A stretch of DNA of 33,902 nt from Bacteroidota bacterium (GTDB taxonomy: Bacteria; Bacteroidota; Bacteroidia; NS11-12g; UBA955): contig JAURGZ010000017.1 of NCBI GenBank assembly GCA_030833525.1, forward strand, positions 1 through 33,902, written 5' to 3'. The translations under genes and the position numbers were made by a program. The notes beneath the pieces are model-generated. The model made no database searches. It worked only from the letters and a program-made list of their open reading frames with translations, and was not told the origin of the DNA. Positions 15,836 to 24,820 of the stretch are shown piece by piece. Position 1 is the first letter of the stretch; every line of letters starts with the position of its first letter.

Positions 15836-17122
15836 GTGAATATTTTGCTTTTGGGTTCTGGTGGGCGTGAACATGCCTTTGCCAAAGCTCTATCCAATAG
15901 TCCTGGCTGCGATCAATTGTACATTTCTCCCGGCAATGCAGGTACGGCTCAGTGCGGCATCAACGTTGGGTTGGATTTGAATGATTTTGAGGCCGTGGGC
16001 CAATTTTGCCTTGAAAACCACATTGAATTGGTGGTTCCCGGCAATGAAGATCCCTTGGTAGCGGGCATTAGCGACGCGCTCGAGGATTTCGCGGCTGAGC
16101 GAGGCATTCACTTGGGGGTTGCCGGTCCCGACAAATGGGCCTCTCAATTGGAAGGAAGCAAGCAATTTGCCAAAGAGTTCATGATGAAATATGGGGTGCC
16201 TACAGCGGCATACCAGAATTTCAATGCCGATAACTTGGCTGAATCAGATGCATTTCTCGAGTCTTTGACGCCCCCCTACGTGCTAAAGGCAGATGGTTTG
16301 GCGGCTGGAAAAGGGGTGATCATCACCCATGATTTGCTAGAAGCCAAAGCAACCTTGAAAGACATGATTCTCGGGGCCCGTTTTGGGGCCGCAAGCGCCA
16401 ATGTGGTGGTTGAAGAATTTTTGCAAGGCATCGAGATTTCGGTCTTTGTGGTCAGCGACGGCATCGATTGGCACATCTTGGATTCAGCCAAAGATTACAA
16501 ACGCATTGGCGAAGGCGATACCGGCCCCAACACAGGGGGTATGGGCGCCATTTCACCCGTTCCCTTTGCTGATGAAAGTTTCATGCACAAGGTCAAGGAA
16601 CGCATTGTCATTCCCAGTCTGGAAGGACTGCGCGCTGAGGGGCATCCCTACCGCGGATTTCTATTCCTGGGTCTGATGAACGACCATGGAGACCCCAAAG
16701 TCATTGAATACAACGTGCGCATGGGGGACCCCGAGACAGAAGCCATTTTCCCTCGCTTGAAAACCGACATGGTAGAGCTGTTGAATGGAGTGGCGCATGG
16801 CAATATTTCCCAAGTGCCATTTTCAATTGATCCCCGAACGGCTGCAACGGTATTCTTGGTGTCTCAAGGCTACCCCGGCAGCATTCAAAAAGGGTTTGAA
16901 ATGAGTTTGCCTGTTGGTATTGAAGCTGATCAATACCTGTATCATGCGGGAACCGCCCTTGATGGCGATCGGGTATTGACCAACGGGGGGCGCGTGTTGG
17001 CCGTCACCAGCCTAGCCGACACATTGCCTGAGGCTTTGCAGGCATCGTATAATTTGGTAGATGCCATTCGGTTTGAAGGAAAGGCTTATCGCCGCGATAT
17101 TGGACAAGATTTGCTAATATGA
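15836..17122 (+). CDS. purD: Phosphoribosylamine--glycine ligase (GARS)
   Basis: 428 residues. Joins 5-phosphoribosylamine and glycine with ATP, the second step of purine synthesis. The N-terminal NILLLGSGGREHAF motif is complete, followed by the ATP-grasp core (KADGLAAGKGVII, VVVEEFLQGIEISVFV, DTGPNTGGMGAISP) and YNVRMGDPETEAIFPRL. The start is GTG at 15836; no ATG gives the conserved N-terminus. The stop TGA overlaps the ATG of the DUF502 gene by 3 nt. Confidence 0.96.
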   Translation: MNILLLGSGGREHAFAKALSNSPGCDQLYISPGNAGTAQCGINVGLDLNDFEAVGQFCLENHIELVVPGNEDPLVAGISDALEDFAAERGIHLGVAGPDKWASQLEGSKQFAKEFMMKYGVPTAAYQNFNADNLAESDAFLESLTPPYVLKADGLAAGKGVIITHDLLEAKATLKDMILGARFGAASANVVVEEFLQGIEISVFVVSDGIDWHILDSAKDYKRIGEGDTGPNTGGMGAISPVPFADESFMHKVKERIVIPSLEGLRAEGHPYRGFLFLGLMNDHGDPKVIEYNVRMGDPETEAIFPRLKTDMVELLNGVAHGNISQVPFSIDPRTAATVFLVSQGYPGSIQKGFEMSLPVGIEADQYLYHAGTALDGDRVLTNGGRVLAVTSLADTLPEALQASYNLVDAIRFEGKAYRRDIGQDLLI

Positions 17123-17727
17123 AAAAATACGATTTTGACCCTCAGCACTTTAACAAAACCTTGAAGTCGCCGTTTCAGCGTGTAATCGGATATCTGCTGC
17201 GCGGCTTATTGGTATTGGTGCCCATAGGCGCTACAGTGGGCATCGTCATGTGGATCTTGGGATGGCTATCGGGCTTGCTTCATCTGGATGAAGTGAGCTT
17301 TTTGCAGTTCTGTTTGTATGCTGCTTTGGTGTTGGCTGGCATCGTCGGGGTGGGTATTTTGACCCAAGGGGTAGTAGCCAAACAAGTCTTGGATTTCTTT
17401 GAGGGAATCATTGAAAAGGCTCCGGGTTTGAGTTTCATCTTCGGCACGACCAAAGACATGACCGAAGCTTTTATGGGCGAGAATAAGAAGTTTGACAAGC
17501 CCATTGTTGTGGAATTGGAAGGGGGCATGCACCGAATGGGATTTCTGACCCAAGAAGACATGTCCATAATCAACATGCCTGACCACTGTTCAGTCTATTT
17601 GCCATTGTCGTATGCCTTGACTGGCGAAATGCTCATCGTGCCGAAAAACAAGGTCAAACCCATTGATGTAGAGCCCAGCCACGTAACCAAGTTTGTGGTG
17701 AGCGGTGGGGTAGCGGGTTTGGACTGA
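17119..17727 (+). CDS. DUF502 family inner-membrane protein
   Basis: 202 residues. Two hydrophobic segments (about 30-50 and 66-82) are followed by a soluble domain. DUF502 features are visible: RGLLVLVPIGATV at the first helix, GVGILTQG, the PGLSFIFGTTKDM loop, and VYLPLSYALTGEMLIVP near the C-terminus. No biochemical function is established for the family. The gene overlaps the purD stop (ATGA), so it is coupled to purD translation. The next gene starts 67 nt later with its own putative promoter. Confidence 0.85.
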   Translation: MKKYDFDPQHFNKTLKSPFQRVIGYLLRGLLVLVPIGATVGIVMWILGWLSGLLHLDEVSFLQFCLYAALVLAGIVGVGILTQGVVAKQVLDFFEGIIEKAPGLSFIFGTTKDMTEAFMGENKKFDKPIVVELEGGMHRMGFLTQEDMSIINMPDHCSVYLPLSYALTGEMLIVPKNKVKPIDVEPSHVTKFVVSGGVAGLD

Positions 17728-17782
17728 GCGCATTGGGGATAAAATCTGCAAAGTGCACTGCGCAGGACTGCCTGCATTCCGT

Positions 17783-17790
17783 TTTCTTTG
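17783..17790 (+). promoter_or_regulatory. Near-consensus -7 box four bases before exbB
   Basis: TTTCTTTG differs from TAnnTTTG at the second base and is followed by four bases and ATG 17795. No clear -33 element is seen. The 67-bp gap before exbB contains no other recognised feature. Confidence 0.35.
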
Positions 17791-17794
17791 AACT

Positions 17795-18484
17795 ATGTCT
17801 TTGTGGTTAATTTTACTGCAGGCCGGTGCCGACACCAGTGCGGCTGCCGGTGCAACCGAACACGTTTCGGCTCCCATCATTGAAATCATGGCCAAAGGGG
17901 GCGTGGTTATGGCCTTGTTGGCCTTGAGTTTGTTGATTGGCATCTATTTCATTGTGGAGCGTTTCTTGTACCTCAAGAGCCGCGCTGTCATTGACTTCAA
18001 TTTGATCAGCGTGGTGAAAGACAACCTCAAGGAGAATCGTCCCGAGGCCGCCCTTTCATACTGCGAACGCACCAATACGGCTCAAGCCCAGGTGATTGCC
18101 ACGGGTCTTCGTTTCTTGGGTTCCAATATGCGTGAAATTGAAAGCGCCATGGAGACCAAAGCCAATGTAGAATTGAGCGCCATGGAAGGCAACTTGCATT
18201 ATTTGAGCCTGATCAGCCGCATTGCACCCATGTTGGGTTTTGTGGGAACGATTTGGGGTGTAATCAACATCTTCTACAGCATTTCCACCACCGGTGACTT
18301 GAGCATTGGGGCCATCTCGGGCGGATTGTACACCAAAATGGTGGCTTCGTTTGCCGGCCTATTGGTGGGTATGATTGCCTTCTTTGGGTATCAGTTGTTC
18401 ATGCGTCGCATCGATAAATTTGCCGAGCGCTTGCAAGAACAAAGCTTGAGCCTGCTGGAAATGTTGACCAAGTCCAACTTCTAA
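17795..18484 (+). CDS. exbB: MotA/TolQ/ExbB proton channel family protein
   Basis: 229 residues. An inner-membrane subunit of a proton-driven energiser. Helix 1 is at about 37-58 (MALLALSLLIGIYFIVERFLYL). The conserved SRIAPMLGFVGTIWGVI segment is at 141-157, and a third helix (VASFAGLLVGMIAFFGYQ) follows. ExbB pentamers surround an ExbD dimer and pass protons to power outer-membrane work. The partner exbD follows after 9 nt. No tonB is adjacent, so which outer-membrane system is served is open. Confidence 0.9.
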   Translation: MSLWLILLQAGADTSAAAGATEHVSAPIIEIMAKGGVVMALLALSLLIGIYFIVERFLYLKSRAVIDFNLISVVKDNLKENRPEAALSYCERTNTAQAQVIATGLRFLGSNMREIESAMETKANVELSAMEGNLHYLSLISRIAPMLGFVGTIWGVINIFYSISTTGDLSIGAISGGLYTKMVASFAGLLVGMIAFFGYQLFMRRIDKFAERLQEQSLSLLEMLTKSNF

Positions 18485-18493
18485 TCCACGGCC

Positions 18494-18955
18494 ATGAAAA
18501 TTGGAAGAAGAAGAAGGGAAGAAGCCGAGGTCGAATCGTCGGCATTGAACGACATTATGTTCTTTCTGCTCCTGTTCTTCTTGATCGCGAGCACATTGGC
18601 CAACCCTAACGTCATCAACGTTCTGCTTCCCAAAGCCAAAACCACATCCAAGATCCAAACCAAGCCCATGATTTTGACCGTAAAACGCCCCGATGGCGCG
18701 GTCATGGGTGAAGATGGAACGGGTCCTGTCGTTTACTACATCGACAACAACAAAGAACCCGTTGAGGTTGACGAATTGGAGCGGGTGATGCTGGAAAGAG
18801 ATAAGGAATTTTACGATCCCAACAACCCCGACAGCCGCTTGAGTGTCGTGCTTCGATTGGACAAAAAATTGACCATTCAAGAGGTGGTTGATGTGATGCA
18901 AATTGGCGCCAACCAAGGCATACGCATGGTGTTGGCGACTGATAAAAAGCAATAA
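18494..18955 (+). CDS. exbD: ExbD/TolR family biopolymer transport protein
   Basis: 153 residues. A basic cytoplasmic start (RRRRE) is followed by one membrane helix (about 20-38) with D20 in LNDIMFFLL, the position of the proton-carrying aspartate, and then a periplasmic domain. The insert with YYIDNNKEPVEVDELE and the closing VVDVMQIGANQGIRMVLATDKK fit the Bacteroidota ExbD type. It lies 9 nt after exbB and 3 nt before the PagL-like gene, so all three appear co-transcribed. Confidence 0.9.
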   Translation: MKIGRRRREEAEVESSALNDIMFFLLLFFLIASTLANPNVINVLLPKAKTTSKIQTKPMILTVKRPDGAVMGEDGTGPVVYYIDNNKEPVEVDELERVMLERDKEFYDPNNPDSRLSVVLRLDKKLTIQEVVDVMQIGANQGIRMVLATDKKQ

Positions 18956-18958
18956 ATC

Positions 18959-20059
18959 ATGAGGCGGTTAGGCTTGGTCCTGGCCTTGGCAATTGGCCCG
19001 ATTTGGCTTCGCGCAGATGGGTTGAATCCTGTCCTTACAAAGCCGCTTCCGCAGCAGCAATTTGCTTCATGGTTGTACCAAGCGCACGGTGGCTATCTGT
19101 TGCCACATCGCCCCGATATGGAACATCTCTTGGGACGAGTATGGACCTTCAGCGCAGAGCGCAGGTATTTGGAAAAATCGCTGCATCGCGTTAGGCTTTT
19201 GAGCTCGGTCCAAGCGATCCATTCATCGGTTCATTACCGCGGGTTATTGTTCAATGCCAGTCATTTGGGTAACGCCATCACGGGAAATGCCTTGGGAATG
19301 GGCCTAACCATGGGCTGCGTAACCAAACGCGGTTTCGATTATTCATTTGCTGCCGGTGCCGGGTACATCAGCCGGCCTTACCATGCTTCGAAAAACCCTC
19401 AGAACAACGCCGTTGGAAGCCACTTGAATGGCATGATGCGCTTGCAATTGGGTTATCAAAAGGGACACTGGTCGGGGTATGCAGGACTCTTGCATTTTTC
19501 CAATGGCTACTGGCGTTCCCCGAATTTGGGCATCAATTTGCCTTATCTATCGCTGGCCTGGAGCAGCCCTTTGATCGCTCAAAACCGAACGCATTTGTGG
19601 CCCTATCAAAAGGAGAGCCCATGGGTGTTTTGGCCTTCGCTTCGAATGGGCAAGGTGGAGTATGATTTAGACGATAGACAGGCATTGCTGAAGGCCTGTC
19701 TGGATTTGCGCTTCCAGAAACAAGTTCCCCATTGGCACAGAAAAAGCCCGTCTGTGGGCTTGCAGTATTTCTATGACCCCTTGTATGGATACACGAAATT
19801 CCAGGGTATGCAAGAACGGGGATTGGCCCATTTGAGCGAAGTAGCTGCCTTCGGAGGCATGGAATGGACCCTGGATCGTTGGGGCTTCCAATTGGATTTG
19901 GGTTGGTATTTGCTTCGTCCCGATCGTCGAAAGTATCCTTTCTATGAGGGCGTGGGCTTTAACTATTACGTGAATCCGCGCAGCCGTGCGATGGTGCGAT
20001 TGAAGGCCAATCAGTTCTCTGCCGATGTCATGGAATGGGGATGGGCCTTGGCCTTTTGA
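18959..20059 (+). CDS. PagL-like lipid A 3-O-deacylase / acyloxyacyl hydrolase family outer-membrane protein
   Basis: 366 residues with a signal peptide (about 1-19, ending RAD). The PagL motif is visible as LLHFSNGYWRSPNLGIN, with catalytic-type H179 and S181 two residues apart, as in PagL, and a conserved N-x-G further on. The remainder reads as outer-membrane barrel strands ending in a C-terminal aromatic (F366). PagL removes the 3-linked acyl chain of lipid A at the outer leaflet. This protein is about twice the length of Pseudomonas PagL, so added strands or loops are present and the substrate may differ. It starts 3 nt after exbD. Confidence 0.75.
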   Translation: MRRLGLVLALAIGPIWLRADGLNPVLTKPLPQQQFASWLYQAHGGYLLPHRPDMEHLLGRVWTFSAERRYLEKSLHRVRLLSSVQAIHSSVHYRGLLFNASHLGNAITGNALGMGLTMGCVTKRGFDYSFAAGAGYISRPYHASKNPQNNAVGSHLNGMMRLQLGYQKGHWSGYAGLLHFSNGYWRSPNLGINLPYLSLAWSSPLIAQNRTHLWPYQKESPWVFWPSLRMGKVEYDLDDRQALLKACLDLRFQKQVPHWHRKSPSVGLQYFYDPLYGYTKFQGMQERGLAHLSEVAAFGGMEWTLDRWGFQLDLGWYLLRPDRRKYPFYEGVGFNYYVNPRSRAMVRLKANQFSADVMEWGWALAF

Positions 20060-20064
20060 GGACT

Positions 20065-21162
20065 TTAAAATGAAACCTTGACGTAGGCGGCTGCCGAAAC
20101 CATGAACCGCTTTTGCCTGAAATCATACATGGGTTCCAATCGAGCATCCAACTGCGTTCCTTCCAAAGGCAGGTAACGAGTGGTATGAAGCCGGTATTGA
20201 ATCATGGCGCGATCTCGAACGGTGGTATAGGGTTGGGCGCGATCGACGTTGCTCATCAAAGGGGCTCCAAGGGGAGCTGAAAATTCGTGGGATCGCACAA
20301 ACACCAAGGCCTGTTCCCAAGATTCGCTTCGGTATTGAATCCAAGAGCAGCTCGCCCATCCGTCGCGATAGGGTTGGCGAAGCTGAGGACTCGCATCTTG
20401 GCTCTGCAGCCATAGGCTTTGCAACTCCCAATGGGGTGATTTCCATTGAATACCAGTGGACAGGTTGAACTGCGTGACCAGCGGCTTGCGCTGCGCCAAA
20501 TTCTCACCCCCTTGGTGGTATACCAAGGCATGAATGGGAAGCGACAAAGTACCTTGGCCAAGGCTGGAAACGTCTTGGCGAACATAGATGCCGGCGTTGA
20601 TGATTTCCTGGCGACTTTCTTTGGCCACGGCGGCTTGTCGCCAGTCGATCCAAGTATTGAACAGGGTTTTGGATCTAAACAAGTGGTAGTCGATGCCGTA
20701 TTCAACCGGGCGATTCCATGCCCAGTCATAGTTCATGAGAATCTCTGGCAGACCGTGGGAAAATGGCCCTTGGGTATTGCCCAGATACAACCGTTGGTAT
20801 TTGCGCTGATACCGCAGCTGAAGCAAGGGAAACAATCGAATGGGCGATTGAAGATTGAGCCATTGTAGGTTGGTGGGAGCCCCATACAAGCCTTGAAACA
20901 ACAGGCCCCCACTTATGGTGCTTTGTCCACCTAGGTCCCGGTTCCAAAGGGCTTTGACCTGTGCTCCCAAGAGGGTTTGCCCTGGGGCTACGGGGTCGAA
21001 GTATTCGCTGTTCTTATGGAAGAAAAGCGCTTCGCTTTCGAAGGCCTGCCTAGGAGCATGGGGTGTAAAAAAGGCATTGTTCAGCTGCGCTTCAGCCCAA
21101 AAAGGCAGGAGAAACAATAAGCTGGCGGCTATTTTATTGACCCGTGAGGCGGCGATACGCAT
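20065..21162 (-). CDS. Outer-membrane beta-barrel protein of unknown family
   Basis: 365 residues. Signal peptide at about 1-26 (hydrophobic IAASLLFLLPFWAEAQ). The mature chain is full of alternating aromatic/polar segments (QLRYQRKYQRLYLG, GIQWKSPHWELQSLWLQ) and ends in the aromatic SF, a classic barrel terminus. I recognise no family. The chosen ATG lies 29 nt inside the upstream TPR gene; no better start is visible. It is third in the run ABC exporter, TPR protein, barrel. It is convergent with the PagL-like gene, 5 nt apart, with no hairpin between. Confidence 0.7.
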   Translation of the reverse strand: MRIAASRVNKIAASLLFLLPFWAEAQLNNAFFTPHAPRQAFESEALFFHKNSEYFDPVAPGQTLLGAQVKALWNRDLGGQSTISGGLLFQGLYGAPTNLQWLNLQSPIRLFPLLQLRYQRKYQRLYLGNTQGPFSHGLPEILMNYDWAWNRPVEYGIDYHLFRSKTLFNTWIDWRQAAVAKESRQEIINAGIYVRQDVSSLGQGTLSLPIHALVYHQGGENLAQRKPLVTQFNLSTGIQWKSPHWELQSLWLQSQDASPQLRQPYRDGWASCSWIQYRSESWEQALVFVRSHEFSAPLGAPLMSNVDRAQPYTTVRDRAMIQYRLHTTRYLPLEGTQLDARLEPMYDFRQKRFMVSAAAYVKVSF

Positions 21163-22936
21163 GTCTGGCTTCAATGATATGCAAACTGGCTGAATGTTCG
21201 AGTATGAGCTTGCGGTAGCACTCGGCGGCCTTTTGCGGGTTGTGTTGTTGATATTCGTACCATTGGGCCAATTGCAACAGGGCTTTGTCGGCGAGCACTT
21301 CCCGTCCAAAGGCCAAAATCAGGGTCTCCAAACAATCTATGGCCAAGGAATCTCGCCCACATGCGTGGTGGATCATGGCTTTGTGGTACAGCACATCGTC
21401 ACTCAGCGAATGGCCGGGGAACGCTTTGGGAATGGCATCAAAGGCTAGGAAAGCAGAGTCAAATTGCCGTTGACGCTCGAGCAGCATGGCACGGCTAAAC
21501 AGGGCCATGGCTTCGTAATTGGAGTCGATACCGAGGTTTTCTTTGAGCAGCAAAGAGAGTTCCATGGCGTCGTTGGCGATGAGTTGGGTGCTAGCATCTT
21601 TGAGGACATTCAGTTGCATATCGGCCCATTCGTAATCGCCGCGAAAAAAACTCAACTCGGCCCGCTTGTATTTGGCCCACTGGCCCATGGGTTCATCTTT
21701 CAAGGCTTTTTCTACCTTGGCCAGCAGCAGCTCGGCGGTCCAAATTTCGCCTGCCAGCAACCAAGCGTCTGCGGCTTTGATCTTGGCTTGAGCCACCAAG
21801 GTGGGTGGGAGGTTTTCGGCATTCAATTCGCTGTAACGTTCCATCAAACCAATGGCTCGGTCGGTTTGACCCCATTGAGTCATCAATAAATCGGCCCAAC
21901 AAATGGAAGATACAAAGGTGATTTCATCTGGACCGTATTCGTGTTCCAGATGCATCATGGAGAGACTCAGCGCTTGGTATTGACTGCTGTCTGCGCCTGT
22001 CTGTTGGTATTGCCAAAAAAGGAGGGCATTTCGCTGGGCCAATCCCCTTTTCTTGCTGTCTGGACTTTGTGCGGCAGAAACCGCATAATCAAAGCATCGC
22101 AGGGCTTCTTGGTAGGCCGAGTTGCTCTGACACAGCAAGCCCAGTTCGTAGACGCGGTTCCCACCCTCCTTCAACCGTAAGTCCATGGATTTGGCAAACA
22201 AAAATGCACGGGACCAATCTTGGGTTTTGATGAAGGTCCAGTTTAAGGCATCTCCCAGTTCAGTGTTGTCGGGCTGATCTTGTATGACTTCCAACAAGGT
22301 ATTCTGGAGCATGAGCATGTCAGCACTGTCGCTCAAATGCGATTCAAATACGGGTTTGAGTTGGGTGAAGCTGAGGTTTTGATTGGCCAGCAACTGAACA
22401 TAACGTCCCAGGGCTTCACTGCGCCGGCCGCCTTGCATCATGAGCACGGCCATGCGTTGATTCAAATGGGGATTGGCCCCAAATTGGGTTTCGGCTCGTT
22501 GGTAACAGTCCAAGGCCCAATCATCGAGGTTGCGTTGTTCAAACAGGGCTCCCAAGTGCATCAAACGCGGATACTCTCCCTGGCTTTTATCGATCAGCAG
22601 TTGGGCTAAATCGGCTTCCTTTTGTTGGCCGTCTTCTTGCAGGCTCCAAATCCAACATTCTGCCACCATGGATTCGGTAGGGAATCCTTTTTTAGCTCGC
22701 TTTCTCAGGTATTTGAAGGCTTCCTCCAAATTGGGGATTTTAACCAAGCACTGCAGGTATTGCTCGTGCAAAAAGGCCGAGGCTTGTTCATCTTTAATGA
22801 GATCTTCGTATAGAAACAGGGCTTGTTGGTATTCGCCTCTGTCGTATAGGGCTTGAGCAATGGCTGCTTGGTCTTGGGCCTTTGCAAAGGAGGCCCAAAT
22901 TCCCAAAATCAAAGCAAGGAGAAGCCTTTTGTTCAT
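21134..22936 (-). CDS. Exported tetratricopeptide-repeat protein
   Basis: 600 residues. Signal peptide at about 1-21 (LLLALILGIWASFAKA). The rest is helical, with TPR-like units throughout: YDRGEYQQALFLYEDLI near the N-terminus, NSAYQEALRCFDYAVS in the middle, and QHNPQKAAECYRKLILEHS near the end. TPR arrays act as protein-binding scaffolds. It is probably periplasmic, since no lipobox or membrane helix follows the signal. The ATG at 22936 overlaps the stop codon of the ABC exporter gene (ATGA), so the two are translationally coupled. An in-frame ATG three codons earlier is less likely. Confidence 0.8.
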   Translation of the reverse strand: MNKRLLLALILGIWASFAKAQDQAAIAQALYDRGEYQQALFLYEDLIKDEQASAFLHEQYLQCLVKIPNLEEAFKYLRKRAKKGFPTESMVAECWIWSLQEDGQQKEADLAQLLIDKSQGEYPRLMHLGALFEQRNLDDWALDCYQRAETQFGANPHLNQRMAVLMMQGGRRSEALGRYVQLLANQNLSFTQLKPVFESHLSDSADMLMLQNTLLEVIQDQPDNTELGDALNWTFIKTQDWSRAFLFAKSMDLRLKEGGNRVYELGLLCQSNSAYQEALRCFDYAVSAAQSPDSKKRGLAQRNALLFWQYQQTGADSSQYQALSLSMMHLEHEYGPDEITFVSSICWADLLMTQWGQTDRAIGLMERYSELNAENLPPTLVAQAKIKAADAWLLAGEIWTAELLLAKVEKALKDEPMGQWAKYKRAELSFFRGDYEWADMQLNVLKDASTQLIANDAMELSLLLKENLGIDSNYEAMALFSRAMLLERQRQFDSAFLAFDAIPKAFPGHSLSDDVLYHKAMIHHACGRDSLAIDCLETLILAFGREVLADKALLQLAQWYEYQQHNPQKAAECYRKLILEHSASLHIIEARHAYRRLTGQ

Positions 22937-24768
22937 GCCATCCAATCAGAGGGTTCAATCTGCTTTTCGACCATTTGTCGGTACAGGCCGTTTTCGAGAT
23001 TCATCAGTTCTGGGTGGCTGCCGATTTCTAAAATCTGGCCATGCCGCATCACCGCAATGCGGTCTGCGTGGCGCACAGTGCTGAGTCGATGGGCAATGAC
23101 CAAGGCGGTTCGACCCTTCATGAGCTCAATCAGTGCTTTTTGAACCCAAGCCTCGCTTTCGGCATCCAAGGCACTGGTGGCCTCATCGAGGATCAACAAT
23201 TGAGGGTTGCGAATGATGGCTCTGGCCAGAGCTACCCGCTGTTTTTGACCACCCGAAAGCAAAACCCCGCGATCTCCGACTAAGGTGTCATAACCATCTG
23301 CAAATGCGGTAATGAAATCGTGGGCATAGGCTTTTTGAGCGGCCTGTTCAATTTGCTCTTGGGTGGCATTTGGGTTGCCGTATCGTATGTTATCGCCAAT
23401 GCTACCGGCGAATAGTACAACTTCTTGGGGCACGAAAGCCATGTGCTGGCGGTAGGTTTTCAAGGGTAAATCGTGTATGGAGGTATCTCCTAAAAGAATT
23501 TGGCCCGCTTGGGGTTCGTAAAATCGATACAGGAGCTGAGCCACGGTGCTCTTGCCTCCCCCCGAAGGACCTACCAAGGCCAGGGTTTCGCCGGGTTTCA
23601 GGGTCAAGTTGAATTCGCCCTTGAAAACCGCATTGTCAGGGCGACTGGGGTAAGCGAATTGCACGTTTTGAATGCGCAATTCTTGGTCAAATGGAGGGAC
23701 TCGATCAGCGTTTGGCTCTGAAGAAAATTCGGTAGGGCTATCGATCAAATCCAATACCCGTTCAACCGATCCCAAAGTCTTTTGTATTTGCACGAACTGC
23801 TCGGCCATGCCGCCAATGGAACCACCTACAAATCCAGTTAGCAACATGAAATTAACCAATTCCCCAACACCCATCTCGCCGGCATGAACCATGGCTAAGC
23901 CTCGGTAAATGAGCCATACAATGCTGCCGAATAAACACAGAATGATGAAGCTTGAGAAGGCACCCCTCCAATACCCACGCCAAACGCTCTCCTTCATCAA
24001 CTGCGTGCTGTTGGCGGTGTAGCGCTCTGATTCGAAGTCCTCGTTGCTGAAAGCTTTGACATTCACAATGCCGCTCAAAGCTTCTTCTGCGATGACATTG
24101 TTCGAGGCAGTGAAGTCTTGAACTTGACGGGAAATTTTGCGAATGAATCGCCCGAAAAACAAGGCGACTATGACTATAACTGGGAAGCTTCCCAGCATGA
24201 GCAAAGCCAGATCGGCGCTGGTCTTGAAAATCATGATCAGGCCTGCTACCATGATCAATATTTGGCGAATGAACATGGCCAAATTTGTGGTAAACGTATC
24301 TTGGATTTGGGCAATGTCAGCGCTGAAACGGCTGAGCAAATCACCGCGGTTGTGGCTGTGGTGAAAGGCCATATTTTGACCAATGACGCTGCGAAATAAA
24401 TCACGGCGCAAGCCCAGGGTCATGCCTTCGGTTACCTTGACATAGATGGCCATGCGCCCAAAACTAAAAAGGGCTTGAACGGCAAAGAGAACTACAAACC
24501 AACGGGCAACGGTATACAGGGTTTCTAAATTCGGTGCGGTTTGAATGCCTTTGGGGTCATATACGAAAATGCCGTCGAGCATGTCGCCCAAGAACTTGGG
24601 GAATAAGACCGAAGAACCCGCTGAAATGGCTAGAAAGAAGGTTCCCAAGGCAAACAACCAGCGGTTGGCTGGCGACATGTACCGAAACAGACGGGTAGAT
24701 TGGCGAAAACTCGCCCAGCTGAATTTGCTCTTGGGTAGGTCTCGTTCGAGTTGCTCGCGCCTTGACAT
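22933..24768 (-). CDS. ABC exporter, fused permease and ATPase (MsbA-like half-transporter)
   Basis: 611 residues. Six membrane helices in about the first 330 residues, then the ATPase: Walker A GPSGGGKST near 400-408, Q-loop FVPQEVVLF, signature LSGGQKQR, Walker B LLILDEATSALD, and the H-loop IAHRLST. It works as a homodimer or heterodimer; the substrate is unknown and could be lipid, drug or peptide. There is no C39 peptidase domain. ATG 24768 is chosen because a -7-like box lies five bases upstream; an in-frame TTG at 24786 would precede that box. The gene leads the TPR/barrel operon and is divergent from comF. Confidence 0.93.
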   Translation of the reverse strand: MSRREQLERDLPKSKFSWASFRQSTRLFRYMSPANRWLFALGTFFLAISAGSSVLFPKFLGDMLDGIFVYDPKGIQTAPNLETLYTVARWFVVLFAVQALFSFGRMAIYVKVTEGMTLGLRRDLFRSVIGQNMAFHHSHNRGDLLSRFSADIAQIQDTFTTNLAMFIRQILIMVAGLIMIFKTSADLALLMLGSFPVIVIVALFFGRFIRKISRQVQDFTASNNVIAEEALSGIVNVKAFSNEDFESERYTANSTQLMKESVWRGYWRGAFSSFIILCLFGSIVWLIYRGLAMVHAGEMGVGELVNFMLLTGFVGGSIGGMAEQFVQIQKTLGSVERVLDLIDSPTEFSSEPNADRVPPFDQELRIQNVQFAYPSRPDNAVFKGEFNLTLKPGETLALVGPSGGGKSTVAQLLYRFYEPQAGQILLGDTSIHDLPLKTYRQHMAFVPQEVVLFAGSIGDNIRYGNPNATQEQIEQAAQKAYAHDFITAFADGYDTLVGDRGVLLSGGQKQRVALARAIIRNPQLLILDEATSALDAESEAWVQKALIELMKGRTALVIAHRLSTVRHADRIAVMRHGQILEIGSHPELMNLENGLYRQMVEKQIEPSDWMA

Positions 24769-24773
24769 GAGAA

Positions 24774-24781
24774 CAAAGTTC
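24774..24781 (-). promoter_or_regulatory. Near-consensus -7 box five bases before the ABC exporter
   Basis: The minus strand reads GAACTTTG (24781-24774), one base from TAnnTTTG, and is followed by five bases and ATG 24768. It would drive the whole ABC-TPR-barrel operon with almost no leader. Confidence 0.35.
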
Positions 24782-24820
24782 CGCAATTTGGGGGATGTGG
24801 CCCCGATTGTTTGTTAAAGA

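Noticed and set aside
24806-24813. ATTGTTTG as a -7 box for comF
   Set aside because: It matches only the TTTG half and the gap to the ATG is seven bases, so it was not counted among the leaderless-type starts.
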